Positions 34,806-44,940 of a DNA stretch of 64,000 nucleotides are shown one piece after another (position 1 is the first letter of the stretch; the number at the start of each line of letters is the position of its first letter). The notes beneath the pieces are model-generated. The model searched no databases. It saw nothing but the letters and a program-made list of their open reading frames with translations, and was not told the DNA's origin. The stretch is from Dendrocalamus latiflorus (Eukaryota; Streptophyta; Magnoliopsida; Poales; Poaceae), in NCBI GenBank assembly GCA_017311315.1, contig CM029653.1, positions 40,298,412-40,362,411 on the forward strand, given 5' to 3'. The position numbers were made by a program, and so were the translations under genes.

Positions 34806-36230
34806 TATTCTCACGTGTATATGGCTATGTTTGCAAATACCAATCTAAAACATGCTATATATGCTAAAAATTCAGCTTTCGACAATGGAGAGCTAGTAGT
34901 AGTCATTTTGATTCATGTCGGACAGCTTCCATGATCTTCCTAGCCCTAGATTAGATTATAAGGAGTCACATCTTATTTGTCTTACCTTGGAATTTCTCGA
35001 GAACATGGGAAATACTTACACGCATTTCATTAAGCAGAAAAAGAATACAAGTCGGCTCTGTTCTTTTAGGGTTTTGGCTTCTCCAAAAGTTGAAACAGGC
35101 AGGACGACTCTTTGAAGCGGATTTTTCAAGCTGCTTTTCGAGTCTAAAACCATGTATTGTTCACGTTGATATCTTCGCTATCCATTGCCGTCTCAATCGT
35201 AACTCAAAAGAATAGGACCGCATAAACAACCCGACAGGTAGGCTCCCTGGACGGAACTAAAATAGCTCAAACTGATTACAGAAAAGCAAGAGCGGCCTGG
35301 ACGACCAGGCTTGAAATAGTTGGGAGGTTTTCAACATGGCCCATGAAATGTTTAGGTGTCTACTCACACTTAAGAATCTAAACAGTACTGTTTAGATTCA
35401 AATACCACTTATTACAAAATTGATAATACAAAGTACGAAACAATAAAAAAAATCAAGAACATGAGACATATTTAATGTAAAAAAACCCTTTTGGGGTGAA
35501 AAACCATGGACGCATAATCGGCAAAATCAATATAGGAGAAGTTACAAACACGAAAAACTTTGTCATGTCTTAACCGTGCGACTAAAAGGGTATATATATA
35601 AGCTAAGGATCGGATTCTCTAGCGAAGAAAGGAGTATAATCTTAGCCGGCAATGAAACGAAAACATACTTAGAAATTGGAACAGTAACCTTCTCAGAGAC
35701 GAAACCCTATTCACAGAGTATCAAAAATAACAGTGAAGAGTTGTAGTCGAAAGACACCTTAAGTAGCCACGTTTGACTTTAGTCAACGTATGCACTTTAG
35801 AGTATCACATGTGATGCAGGTCAATACAGAGTTCATTACGGACTCGAATATGAGTCTAATAATAACCTCTGATCATTTTGCATTGCTTGAACTCTTCAAA
35901 AGGTCGGAAAGATTAGCGTGATCGGATCCGTCTAAATTCGGACCATGAAATACAATATATAACGCAGTGCTACCAACATGACGAAAGAGGATCAAAAGGA
36001 GACAGCGATCACGAGGAGTGGCGCACACGTTGGCGGTCACGTCGCTGCACGCTGAGATACTACGCCCCAAATCTGGTGTTACGCTAGCTGCAGAGCCGCA
36101 CATGCGCGTCACAGCCCAAAACCCTTTTAAGTAACCAATCAATCCAAGCGACATGTTCATGTATAGGATCACCATAGTTTATGCATCTATCACTGCACTG
36201 TTAAGAAAAATAAAGTAGATAATCCCGTGC
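34806..36230. other. Non-coding interval, no gene recognised
   Basis: A MITE-like fragment (GGGTTTTGGCTTCTCCAAAAG) begins near 35066. A perfect palindrome-like AAACAGTACTGTTT lies near 35380. Small chance ORFs only; the 100-aa minus frame at 35873-36175 shows no known domain. Confidence 0.45.
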
Positions 36231-36253
36231 CTCTCTCTCTCTCTCTCTCTCTC
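36231..36253. repeat. (CT)n microsatellite
   Basis: About 11 CT units immediately upstream of the H1-like ORF. Confidence 0.9.
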
Positions 36254-36318
36254 GTGGCCGCGGATGGCGCAGAGATTCGCGCTGCGGCACGCGTACATGT
36301 CCATGCAGGCGCATATGC

Positions 36319-36675
36319 GTGAGCAGTGTGCATGGCGTGCAGTTTGATTCGATCGTGGACAAAGCAAGGTTCAAAGTCCAGATGTTTTTATTTGATTCGA
36401 TCGTGCAGTCTGAGAGTAAGGACTCGCCCAAGGCCAAGGCCAAGCCCGCGGTAAAGCCAGCCAAGGACGCGGCGAAGCCGAAGATGGACGCCACCAAGCC
36501 CAAGAAGACGGCGGCCGCGGGCAAAAAGCACAAGGCTCCAGAGAAGAAGAAGGTGGTCGCCAAGCCAAAGAAGTCCCCCGCGGCCAAGGCGAAGGCGAAG
36601 GCGAAGCCCAAGACCGTCCGGTCGCTGGCTGGCAAGAAGGCCAGGAAGGTCTTCCGCCTAGGAGAGCCGGGGTGA
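36319..36675 (+). pseudogene. Histone H1-like C-terminal tail fragment
   Basis: The frame from ATG 36319 (118 codons) becomes extremely rich in Lys, Ala and Pro after residue 35: SPKAKAKPAVKPAKDAAKPK, DATKPKKTAAAGKKHKAPEK and VAKPKKSPAAKAKAKAKPKT. This is the composition and KPKK/PAKAK spacing of plant linker-histone C-terminal domains, which bind linker DNA. The winged-helix globular domain that should precede it is absent, and the first 35 residues are unrelated. It is probably a captured or truncated H1 fragment; GC content is far above the flanks. It could instead be part of another basic nuclear protein. No intron or TATA box was identified. Confidence 0.45.
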
Positions 36676-37010
36676 TCGCCCCGGCTTGACCCTATATATG
36701 GTGGTTTCGCCACTGGATCCTAGGACCATTTTATTGCACAGAGCCAGCGGGCACGGGGGCCAGTGGATGCGTGAGCCAAGCGTGCCTACGTGTGTGCCAT
36801 ACAGGCACTTCTGCCATGGAACTAGAGCACGAGACCATTCCAGGTCCTTGTTGCGGTCAGGTGGTGTGAAACCTTTGTCGGTCCTGCTACCTATTGCACT
36901 AGGCCAGCCTGTGCTACGCTCACCAGTGGTGCTATGGTGGTCGGGTACTGTCACGGTCGGGTGGTGCGGTAGGAGCTACGCGTCGACCGTTGGTTCTTCC
37001 GCGCTCGACA
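36676..37010. other. Spacer before the duplicated block
   Basis: GC-moderate DNA with a frame at 36686-37069 but no recognisable protein. Contains CGGTCAGGTGG / CGGTCGGGTGG repeats. Confidence 0.4.
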
Positions 37011-40000
37011 TAGGGCTAGATTTGCAATTTGTACCGTATAAGGTTAATTTTAAAATTAAGGTGATATAATAGGGCCAAATAAAAACAATCCAAAGTCCAA
37101 AGGGATCAAGGTTGGGAGAGCAGCCGACCATGAGATTCCTAAAGCCGGAATCTTCAATCTTCTGTGCATAGGTGTGGTATAGTTTATTAATCTTGTTGCT
37201 GTTTTTAACTGCTCCATGTGGCCAATAGGGATGGTGATCTTTGTAGCACTGGCTGGCTCCTTACTCTGTTAATCTATTCAATCAGCTGCTGGTTGGTTTG
37301 GTAGTGAGTGTAGGAGCAAGGAATATTTGTCACGAAGGACAGTTTATTATAGCCGAGTGCTTCAGCCTTAATGCTTGCTTGCCAGCTCTCCTGGGGTTTT
37401 GGCTTAGCAGCCTAGTTAGCTCAGCTCTTAATTAATCTCGTGTTTGGACACATATATGAAGTGCACCAGGTATCAACTAGATGACAATTTGTGTACTTTA
37501 AACTGTAAATTAATCTTCTCATATGTAGGATAGCTATATAGTTAGGCACGTGTATCCCAGATTAATTAGTTCTTGTGATTGTCTGATTGTGCTTAAGAGA
37601 AGGGTGATTTTTGAGTATTAATCTTGAGCGTGTTTTGAGTTGAGTTAGTATGTTGTGATCTAGCTTCCTATGACATATGAGAATAAATCTATCTAAAGCC
37701 ATCTAGATCTTCAAGGACTCATGAGCTAGTGTAGAACGATGTTTTTCTTTTTTGCCTAGTTTTGGTGCAACCTTTCTTGTTTTGGATAAAGGTCGAGACT
37801 TTAGTATTAATTTTCATGATCCATGATGGAAAAGGTTTCTGTCATCTTAGGAAGGATTTGCACCAAGTTTTATCCTGTTTGGATCAGTGGTTTAAGTATT
37901 AAACATTTTTTAGTCATGTGTCGTGCCAACTTCTGTCTCTGTTCGGCAGGTAGTCAGACCACGGTGACCCAAGCAGTCAGACCAATAATAGAAGAAGATT
38001 TTAGTAAATCATTCGCCTCATACCCGGTGCTACAAGCATATTACAAATGTATAGCTGCTCACTTGCGCGCACACGCACGCACACAAAGGCTTAGCACCGT
38101 ATATCACGTGCAGTGTTACTTACCTCTGAAGAGTCGGGTTGTTAAGAAGCGCACAGGCCATTCGGTCACCCACTCACGCTACACACGACAAAAGTTCAAC
38201 ACGGCGAGGTGGTACACATGTTGGGCTGAAGTGCAGTCAAGCTTTTCACAGAAAGCAAAAGCAGGGCACGTACGAGAGGCGAGCTATGGCGAGCTAGCTA
38301 GCAATTCCTTAAACGAAGAGAAGCCTTTTGTCTGGAGGGGGCAGGCAAGAATATCGCAGGAGGTTTGGACGGCGCCGTCGTGGAGGCGCGCCATGGATGC
38401 CGCTGCCCGCCGAGCGAATAGGCTTGCGGCCGGCGAGCAAGTGGGCAAACGTTGCAGTCGCGCGCGCGGCGTCTGTCTCATGGCTCGTCGGCTCAGCTAG
38501 CTCCACAGCGCGTGCTACTAGCTAGCTGCGCGCATGCAACTCGTGCTCCTCTTCTAACAGTCCCAGCTCTGCATCAGCGTACGTACTGCTGCTAGTCTAG
38601 TACGGTGGAACTGTGCAAATGTGCGAGGCCCCGCTTGTTTGGGTTTGGACTTCTAATTTTCGGCTTATTTTTCATTATTCCTAAATTTTGTATTTTTCTG
38701 ACTTTTCAGATTTTTTGAGCTTTTTTATCGGTTCTTTTTTCCGTATTCATTTATATTATACATACTGGGCTAACCCGTTTTTTTTCCATTTTAAAATTAT
38801 TTTAAATTTAATTATGCCAAATAAGCTACCATCAGGTACAATATAATTTTAACCAGCTATAATGAAAATTCAACCATAAATTATAAAAAATCAGCCCAAT
38901 CAAGCACCACCTTTGTTGTCAAGTCGTGGGAAGTTTTAGTGGCGCTTGTTGATATAAATTTAAGCGGAGTTTATAAAGCCGGAGATCCACGTCTTGAGTA
39001 CGTAGGTAGAACCTCTCCTGATGTAAAATACCAGCACATAAGCATTCCGTAAATAGTGATTACGTACTCATCTAGAGTTAAAAAAAAAAGACGTTGTACT
39101 CTTCTCACCAAACCAGGACATATCTGGGACCTATATAGAAATTTCAACGGTATAAATCGAATACATTTTCCAAACGGGGTTGGTGGCGGCATCCAGCCAT
39201 GCACCGTGCGTCGTTTCCACGTTGCGCACGTTTACCACAGCATTCTGGTTTGCAACTTACTTTTTTTTTCGTCTATGGGAGTGTCTAGATATTATACGGA
39301 TGTTTTTTTTCTTATTATTAGCTAAAATTTTGACTATTGGATTAGAGATCAAGGGGCCCTTTATTTTTAAATGAGGAGATTTTTTTCAAGGAGGAAGGGA
39401 CAGAATTCAACAAGGGGAAGAATTCATGGTCATTACATCTTTAATCCAACAGTTCTAAATCTGGATGATAGTTAGAAAGAAAACATCTGGATGATGTTTA
39501 ACAAAACCCTTTTTTATTTAACGTTTTTAAGTTTTTTAGATACGATTTTGATGTTTTTTATAATTTTACACTAAAATATACTAATAAAATTATAATATTA
39601 TAAACAAATATTTTTAACAATAAATCTAATAATACAATTTTTATACAGTCAATCTACATCGACTTTGCAGTGCACTGTCCATCCTAGCTGGTACATTTTC
39701 TACTTATGTTTAGACAGATGTACCAAGAGGAGAATGCCATCGGGAAGAAACCCTCGGCCAACAATATGCACTGAAATCTAATGAATCCCTGGCATGATAA
39801 TCTAGCTTATTAGCAACCAATGGATCACACACAAAATCTAATCAGTTCAGGTGATGCACATAAATTAAACTAGCTAAGCAACCGATCAATGGTGGAGAAT
39901 CAAAATCACAATTTGGATTCGAAGGAAAGGAACATTCTAATGAGATAACCTAATCAAATCCAAAGCAGAACTATAATCAAATCCAAAGTAGAACTAAGTA

Positions 40001-40618
40001 TCAACTAAGGAAGCTGCGAATTGAAAAGGTTGGAATGGGCAAAAGAGGAAAGAGATCAAACATGGCCATGCTCGGTTAGGCTGAAAAGCTATGGTTTATG
40101 ACTGAAAATGCAATGTAGTTGACTGAAATTTACTGTAGATGAAGGTGACTTATTTGGCGTAATTAATTTTTTTAAAAAAATTAAAAATAGAAAAAATATG
40201 TTAACTCATCTCGGACAACGCAAACGAATACATGAAAAAAGAACCGGTAAAAAGGCTAAAAAAAAGCGAAAAAATTAAAAAAAGATGAAATTTATGAATA
40301 GTAAAAATAAACCATAAGCTAAACCTGAAACGAGCGGGGCCATAGAGGAGAGGAGCCAGAGAGAAGATAGCAGGGCATCCCAGCTGGACCCATATGCGAG
40401 ATCTGCTCACAGGGGCCGGGAAATGCTGATACTTTGTTGGCAAGGGGCGGTAGAAGGTTGATAAAACGGGGGACCATTTTGCTCTCCTCCTTACCCTCAA
40501 CCCCAGCATTTTCCACGCGGTGATGCTCATCCTATTGAGATGTGTGGAGCGAATAGTTTGCCCGTGCAGTTTGTTTGATTGGAATTTAATGCTCAAGATC
40601 GTCGTGCATGAGGATTAA
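37011..40618 (+). repeat. 3.6-kb direct repeat, copy A
   Basis: Starts TAGGGCTAGATTTGCAATTT and ends CATGAGGATTAA. Copy B (40857-44498) is collinear and near-identical, differing by scattered substitutions, a few 1-10 bp indels and one extra 49-bp piece in B near 41272. The block includes a 225-codon frame, a GC-rich exon-like core (38320-38540), and two MITE family B copies in opposite orientation (about 38625-38925 and 40060-40345). Confidence 0.95.
37823..38500 (+). CDS. Hypothetical ORF in repeat copy A (225 aa)
   Basis: Open from ATG 37823 to TAG 38500. It begins MEKVSVILGRICTKF and ends with an Arg/Ala-rich stretch (MDAAARRANRLAAGEQVGKR). I recognise no domain, and composition shifts from AT-rich to GC-rich part way, which is unusual for one exon. 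The frame is kept in copy B with two amino-acid changes only, but with such recent duplication that says little about selection. It may be non-coding. Confidence 0.2.
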   Translation: MMEKVSVILGRICTKFYPVWISGLSIKHFLVMCRANFCLCSAGSQTTVTQAVRPIIEEDFSKSFASYPVLQAYYKCIAAHLRAHARTQRLSTVYHVQCYLPLKSRVVKKRTGHSVTHSRYTRQKFNTARWYTCWAEVQSSFSQKAKAGHVREASYGELASNSLNEEKPFVWRGQARISQEVWTAPSWRRAMDAAARRANRLAAGEQVGKRCSRARGVCLMARRLS

Positions 40619-40856
40619 GGGCCTGTTTGGATCCACCCAGATTTTAAGAATTTGGCTTTTGGAAACTGGGTGGGATCCAAACAGACCAGTTTTTAGGGCA
40701 GTTTTTAAAATCTACCTACCCAGATTCTTAAAAACCAAGAAGCTGTTGATACCCAGTTTTTGCCAGTTTTTTTGCACAAATACCCATTTACCCTCATTAA
40801 AGACCACGCATGGCTGTTTAATGTTCTGTTCAAGAGCAATAAATGTAAGGGTATAA
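40619..40856. mobile_element. MITE-like hairpin between the two repeat copies
   Basis: GGGCCTGTTTGGATCCACCCAG (40619 on) pairs with CTGGGTGGGATCCAAACAGACC (about 40665-40686), a near-perfect foldback. Further CAGTTTTT/AAAAACTGG-type repeats follow. It marks the junction of the duplication. Confidence 0.55.
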
Positions 40857-43800
40857 TAGGGCTAGATTTACAATTTTGTACCGTACAAGGTTAATTTTGA
40901 AATTAAGATGATATAATAGGGCCAATAAAAACAATCCAAAGTCCAAAGGGATCAAGGTTGGGAGAGCAGCCGACCATGAGATTCCTCAAGACCGGAATCT
41001 TCAATCTTCTGTGCATAGGTGTGGTATAGTTTATTAATCTTGTTGCTGTTTTTAACTGCTCCATGTGGCCAATAGGGATGGTGATCTTTGTAGCACTGGC
41101 TGGCTCCTTACTCTGTTAATCTATTCAATCAGCTGCTGGTTGGTTTGGTAGTGAGTGTAGGAGCAAGGAATATTTGTCACGAAGGACAGTTTATTATAGC
41201 GGAGTGCTTCAGCCTTAATGCTTGCTTGCCAGCTCTCCTGGGGTTTTGGCTTAGCAGCCTAGTTAGCTCAGCTATTGTTGATTAAAATTTTCAGTGTCAG
41301 CCATCACCTGTTTGACTGGCTCTTAATTAATCTCGTGTTTGGACACATATATGCAGTGCACCAGGTAGCAACTAGATGACAATTTGTGTACTTTAAACTG
41401 TAAATTAATCTTCTCATAGGATAGCTAATATAGTTAGGCACGTGTATCCCAGATTAGTTCTTGTGATTGTCTGATTGTGCTTAAGAGAAGGGTGATTTTT
41501 GAGTATTTATCTTGAGTGTGTTTTGAGTTGAGTTAGTATGTTGTGATCTAGCTTCCTATGATATATGAGAATAAATCTATCTAAAGCCATCTAGAGCTTC
41601 AAGGACTCATGAGCAAGTGTAGAACGATGTTTTTCTCTTTTGCCTAGTTTTGGTGCAACCTTTCTTGTTTTGGATAAAGGTCGAGACTTTAGTATTAATT
41701 TTCATGATCCATGATGGAAAAGGTTTCTGTCATCTTAGGAAGGATTTGCACCAAGTTTTATCCTGTTTGGATCAGTGGTTTAAGTATTAAACATTTTTTA
41801 GTCATGTGTCGTGCCAACTTCTGTCTCTGTTCGGCAGGTAGTCAGACCACGGTGACACAAGCAGTCAGACCAATAATAGAAGAAGATTTTAGTAAATCAT
41901 TCGCCTCATACCCGGTGCTACAAGCATATTACAAATGTATAGCTGCTCACTTGCGCGCACACGCACGCACACAAAGGCTTAGCACCGTATATCACGTGCA
42001 GTGTTACTTACCTCTGAAGAGTCGGGTTGTTAAGAAGCGCACAGGCCATTCGGTCACCCACTCACGCTACACACGACAAAAGTTCAACACGGCGAGGTGG
42101 TACACATGTTGGGCTGAAGTGCAGTCAAGCTTTTCACAGAAGGCAAAAGCAGGGCACGTACGAGAGGCGAGCTATGGCGAGCTAGCTAGCAATTCCTTAA
42201 ACGAAGAGAAGCCTTTTGTCTGGAGGGGGCAGGCAAGAAGATCGCAGGAGGTTTGGACGGCGCCGTCGTGGAGGCGCGCCATCGATGCCGCTGCCCGCCG
42301 AGCGAATAGGCTTGCGGCCGGCGAGCAAGTGGGCAAACGTTGCAGTCGCGCGCGCGGCGTCTGTCTCATGGCTCGTCGGCTCAGCTAGCTCCACAGCGCG
42401 TGCTACTAGCTAGCTGCGCGCATGCAACTCGTGCTCCTCTTCTAACAGTCCCAGCTCTGCATCAGCGTACGTACTGCTGCTAGTCTAGTACGGTGGAACT
42501 GTGCAAATGTGCGAGGCCCCGCTCGTTTGAGTTTGGACTTCTGATTTCCGGCTTATTTTTCATTATTCCTAAATTTTGTATTTTTCTGATTTTTCAGATT
42601 TTTTGAGCTTTTTTATCGGTTCTTTTTTCCGTATTCATTTATATTATACATACTGGGCTAACCCGTTTTTTTCTATTTTAAAATTATTTTAAATTTAATT
42701 ATGCCAAATAAGCTACCATCAGGTACAATATAATTTTAACCAGCTATAATGAAAATTCAACCATAAATCATAAAAAATCAGCCCAATCGAGCACCACCTT
42801 TGTTGTCAAGTCGTGGGAAGTTTTAGTGGCGCTTGTTGATATAAATTTAAGCGGAATTTATAAAGCCGGAGATCCACGTCTTGAGCACGTAGGTAGAACC
42901 TCTCCTGATGTAAAATACCAGCACATAAGCATTCCGTAAATAGTGATTACGTACTCATCTAGAGTTAAAAAAAAGACGTTGTACTCTTCTCACCAAACCA
43001 GGACATATCTGGGACCTATATAGAAATTTCAACGGTATAAATCGAATACATTTTCCAAACGGGGTAGGTGGCGGCATCCAGCCATGCACCGTGCGTCGTT
43101 TCCTCGTTGCGCACGTTTACCACAGCATTCTGGTTTGCAACTTACTTTTTTTTCTTCTATGGGAGTGTCTAGATATTATACGGATGTTTGTTCCTACTAT
43201 TAGCTAAAATTTTGACTATTAGATTAGAGATCAAGGGGCCATTTATTTTTAAATGAGGAGATTTTTTTCAAGGAGAAAGGGGCAGAATTCAAGAAGGGGA
43301 AGAATTCATGGTCATTAGATCTTTAATCCAACAGTTCTAAATCTGGATGATAGTTAGAAAGAAAACATCTGGATGATGTTTAACAAAACCCTTTTTTATT
43401 TAACGTTTTTAAGTTTTTTAGATACGATTTTGATGTTTTTTTAATAATTTTACACTAAAATATACTAATAAAATTATAATATTATAAAAAAATATTTTTA
43501 ACAATAAATCTAATAATATAATTTTTATACCGTCAATCTACATCGACTTTGCAGTGCACTGTCCATCCTAGCTGGTACATTTTCTACTTATGTTTAGACA
43601 GATGTACCAAGAGGAGAATGCCATCGGGAAGAAACCCTCGGCCAACAATATGCACTGAAATCTAATGAATCCCTGGCATGATAATCTAGCTTATTAGCAA
43701 CCAATGGATCACACACAAAATCTAATCAGTTCAGGTGATGCACATAAATTAAACTAGCTAAGCAACCGATCAATGGTGGAGAATCAAAATCACAATTTGG

Positions 43801-44498
43801 ATTCGAAGGAAAGGAACATTCTAATGAGATAACCTAATCAAATCCAAAGCAGAACTATAATCAAATCCAAAGTAGAACTAAGTATCAACTAAGGAAGCTG
43901 CGAATTGAAAAGGTTGGAATGGGCAAAAGAGGAAAGAGATCAAACATGGCCATGCTCGGTTAGGCTGAAAAGCTATGGTTTATGACTGAAAATGCAATGT
44001 AGTTGACTGAAATTTACCGTAGATGAAGGTGACTTATTTGGCGTAATTAATTTTTTAAAAAAAATTAAAAATAGAAAAAATATGTTAACTCATCTCGGAC
44101 AACGCAAACGAATACATGAAAAAAGAACCGGTAAAAAGGCTAAAAAAAGCGAAAAAATTAAAAAAAGATGAAATTTATGAATAGTAAAAATAAACCATAA
44201 GCTAAACCTGAAACGAGCGGGGCAGAGGAGAGGAGCCAGAGAGAAGATAGCAGGGCATCCCAGCTGGACCCATATGCGAGATCTGCTCACAGGGGCCGGG
44301 AAATGCTGATACTTTGTTGGCAAGGGGCGGTAGAAGGTTGATAAAACGGGGGACCATTTTGCTCTCCTCCTTACCCTCAACCCCAGCATTTTCCACGCGG
44401 TGATGCTCATCCTATTGAGATGTGTGGAGCGAATAGTTTGCCCGTGCAGTTTGTTTGATTGGAATTTAATGCTCAAGATCGTCGTGCATGAGGATTAA
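40857..44498 (+). repeat. 3.6-kb direct repeat, copy B
   Basis: Collinear with copy A over its whole length. Extra sequence in B at about 41272-41320 (TTGTTGATTAAAATTTTCAG...) and small deletions elsewhere account for the length difference. MITE family B copies sit at the same places (about 42515-42810 and 43950-44222), so the MITEs predate the duplication. The junction with unique DNA is sharp at both ends. Confidence 0.95.
41711..42388 (+). CDS. Hypothetical ORF in repeat copy B (225 aa)
   Basis: Same frame as the copy A ORF at 37823, with an Ile-to-Arg change and a Met-to-Ile change near the C-terminus. No family recognised; see the copy A entry for doubts. Confidence 0.2.
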   Translation: MMEKVSVILGRICTKFYPVWISGLSIKHFLVMCRANFCLCSAGSQTTVTQAVRPIIEEDFSKSFASYPVLQAYYKCIAAHLRAHARTQRLSTVYHVQCYLPLKSRVVKKRTGHSVTHSRYTRQKFNTARWYTCWAEVQSSFSQKAKAGHVREASYGELASNSLNEEKPFVWRGQARRSQEVWTAPSWRRAIDAAARRANRLAAGEQVGKRCSRARGVCLMARRLS

Positions 44499-44940
44499 CT
44501 TTCACAAGAAGATAAAATCTGTCCGTTGATTTTTTTCTTGATAAACTATGACCTTTTTTTGGGTTTTTGAGCGGTTTTTAATTTTTTGGCTTCTCTCGGT
44601 AATCATTATTTATCATACTAATAAGGAAAAGCCAAAAGCCGCATCTAAGAGAATAAGCCATATAGCAAACAAAATTGTAAGTGACAGCCAGTGGCGGAGC
44701 AAGAAAATTTTGAGTTAATTATAGGGTAATTATGTTTTAGTGGGGTCAGTTCTTTAAATCTTTGTAGGTTTCTATATACATATCAATAAATGTAATAGAG
44801 TTTTGCAAGTTAACTGGTTCTACTTCCTCTATGCACTATGTTATGTGTCCCATTTTTTGTCTGACTTGTAGTGTAGCAACTAGCGCCGAGTGAGCTGTCA
44901 TGTTCATAAGCGGGTTTAGAATTATGCTTGTCGCTCAATT
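44499..44940. mobile_element. MITE fragment and hAT-like left end
   Basis: 44500-44680 is MITE-like (GACCTTTTTTTGGGTTTTTG ... GCCAAAAGCCGCATC). CAGTGGCGGAGCAAG at about 44692 matches the left terminus style of the hAT MITE at 2310; no matching right end is found, so it is probably broken. Confidence 0.4.

Noticed and set aside
38245..38275. Possible miR164-like sequence: AAGCAGGGCACGT in both copies of the 3.6-kb repeat
   Set aside because: Only 13 bases match the mature miRNA; flanking bases differ, and no complementary arm that could form a precursor hairpin is visible within about 200 bp. A chance match is likely given the number of miRNA families considered.
37011..44498. Reading the two 3.6-kb repeats as LTRs of one retrotransposon
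   Set aside because: The spacer is only 238 bp with no primer-binding site, polypurine tract or coding sequence, and repeat ends are not TG...CA.
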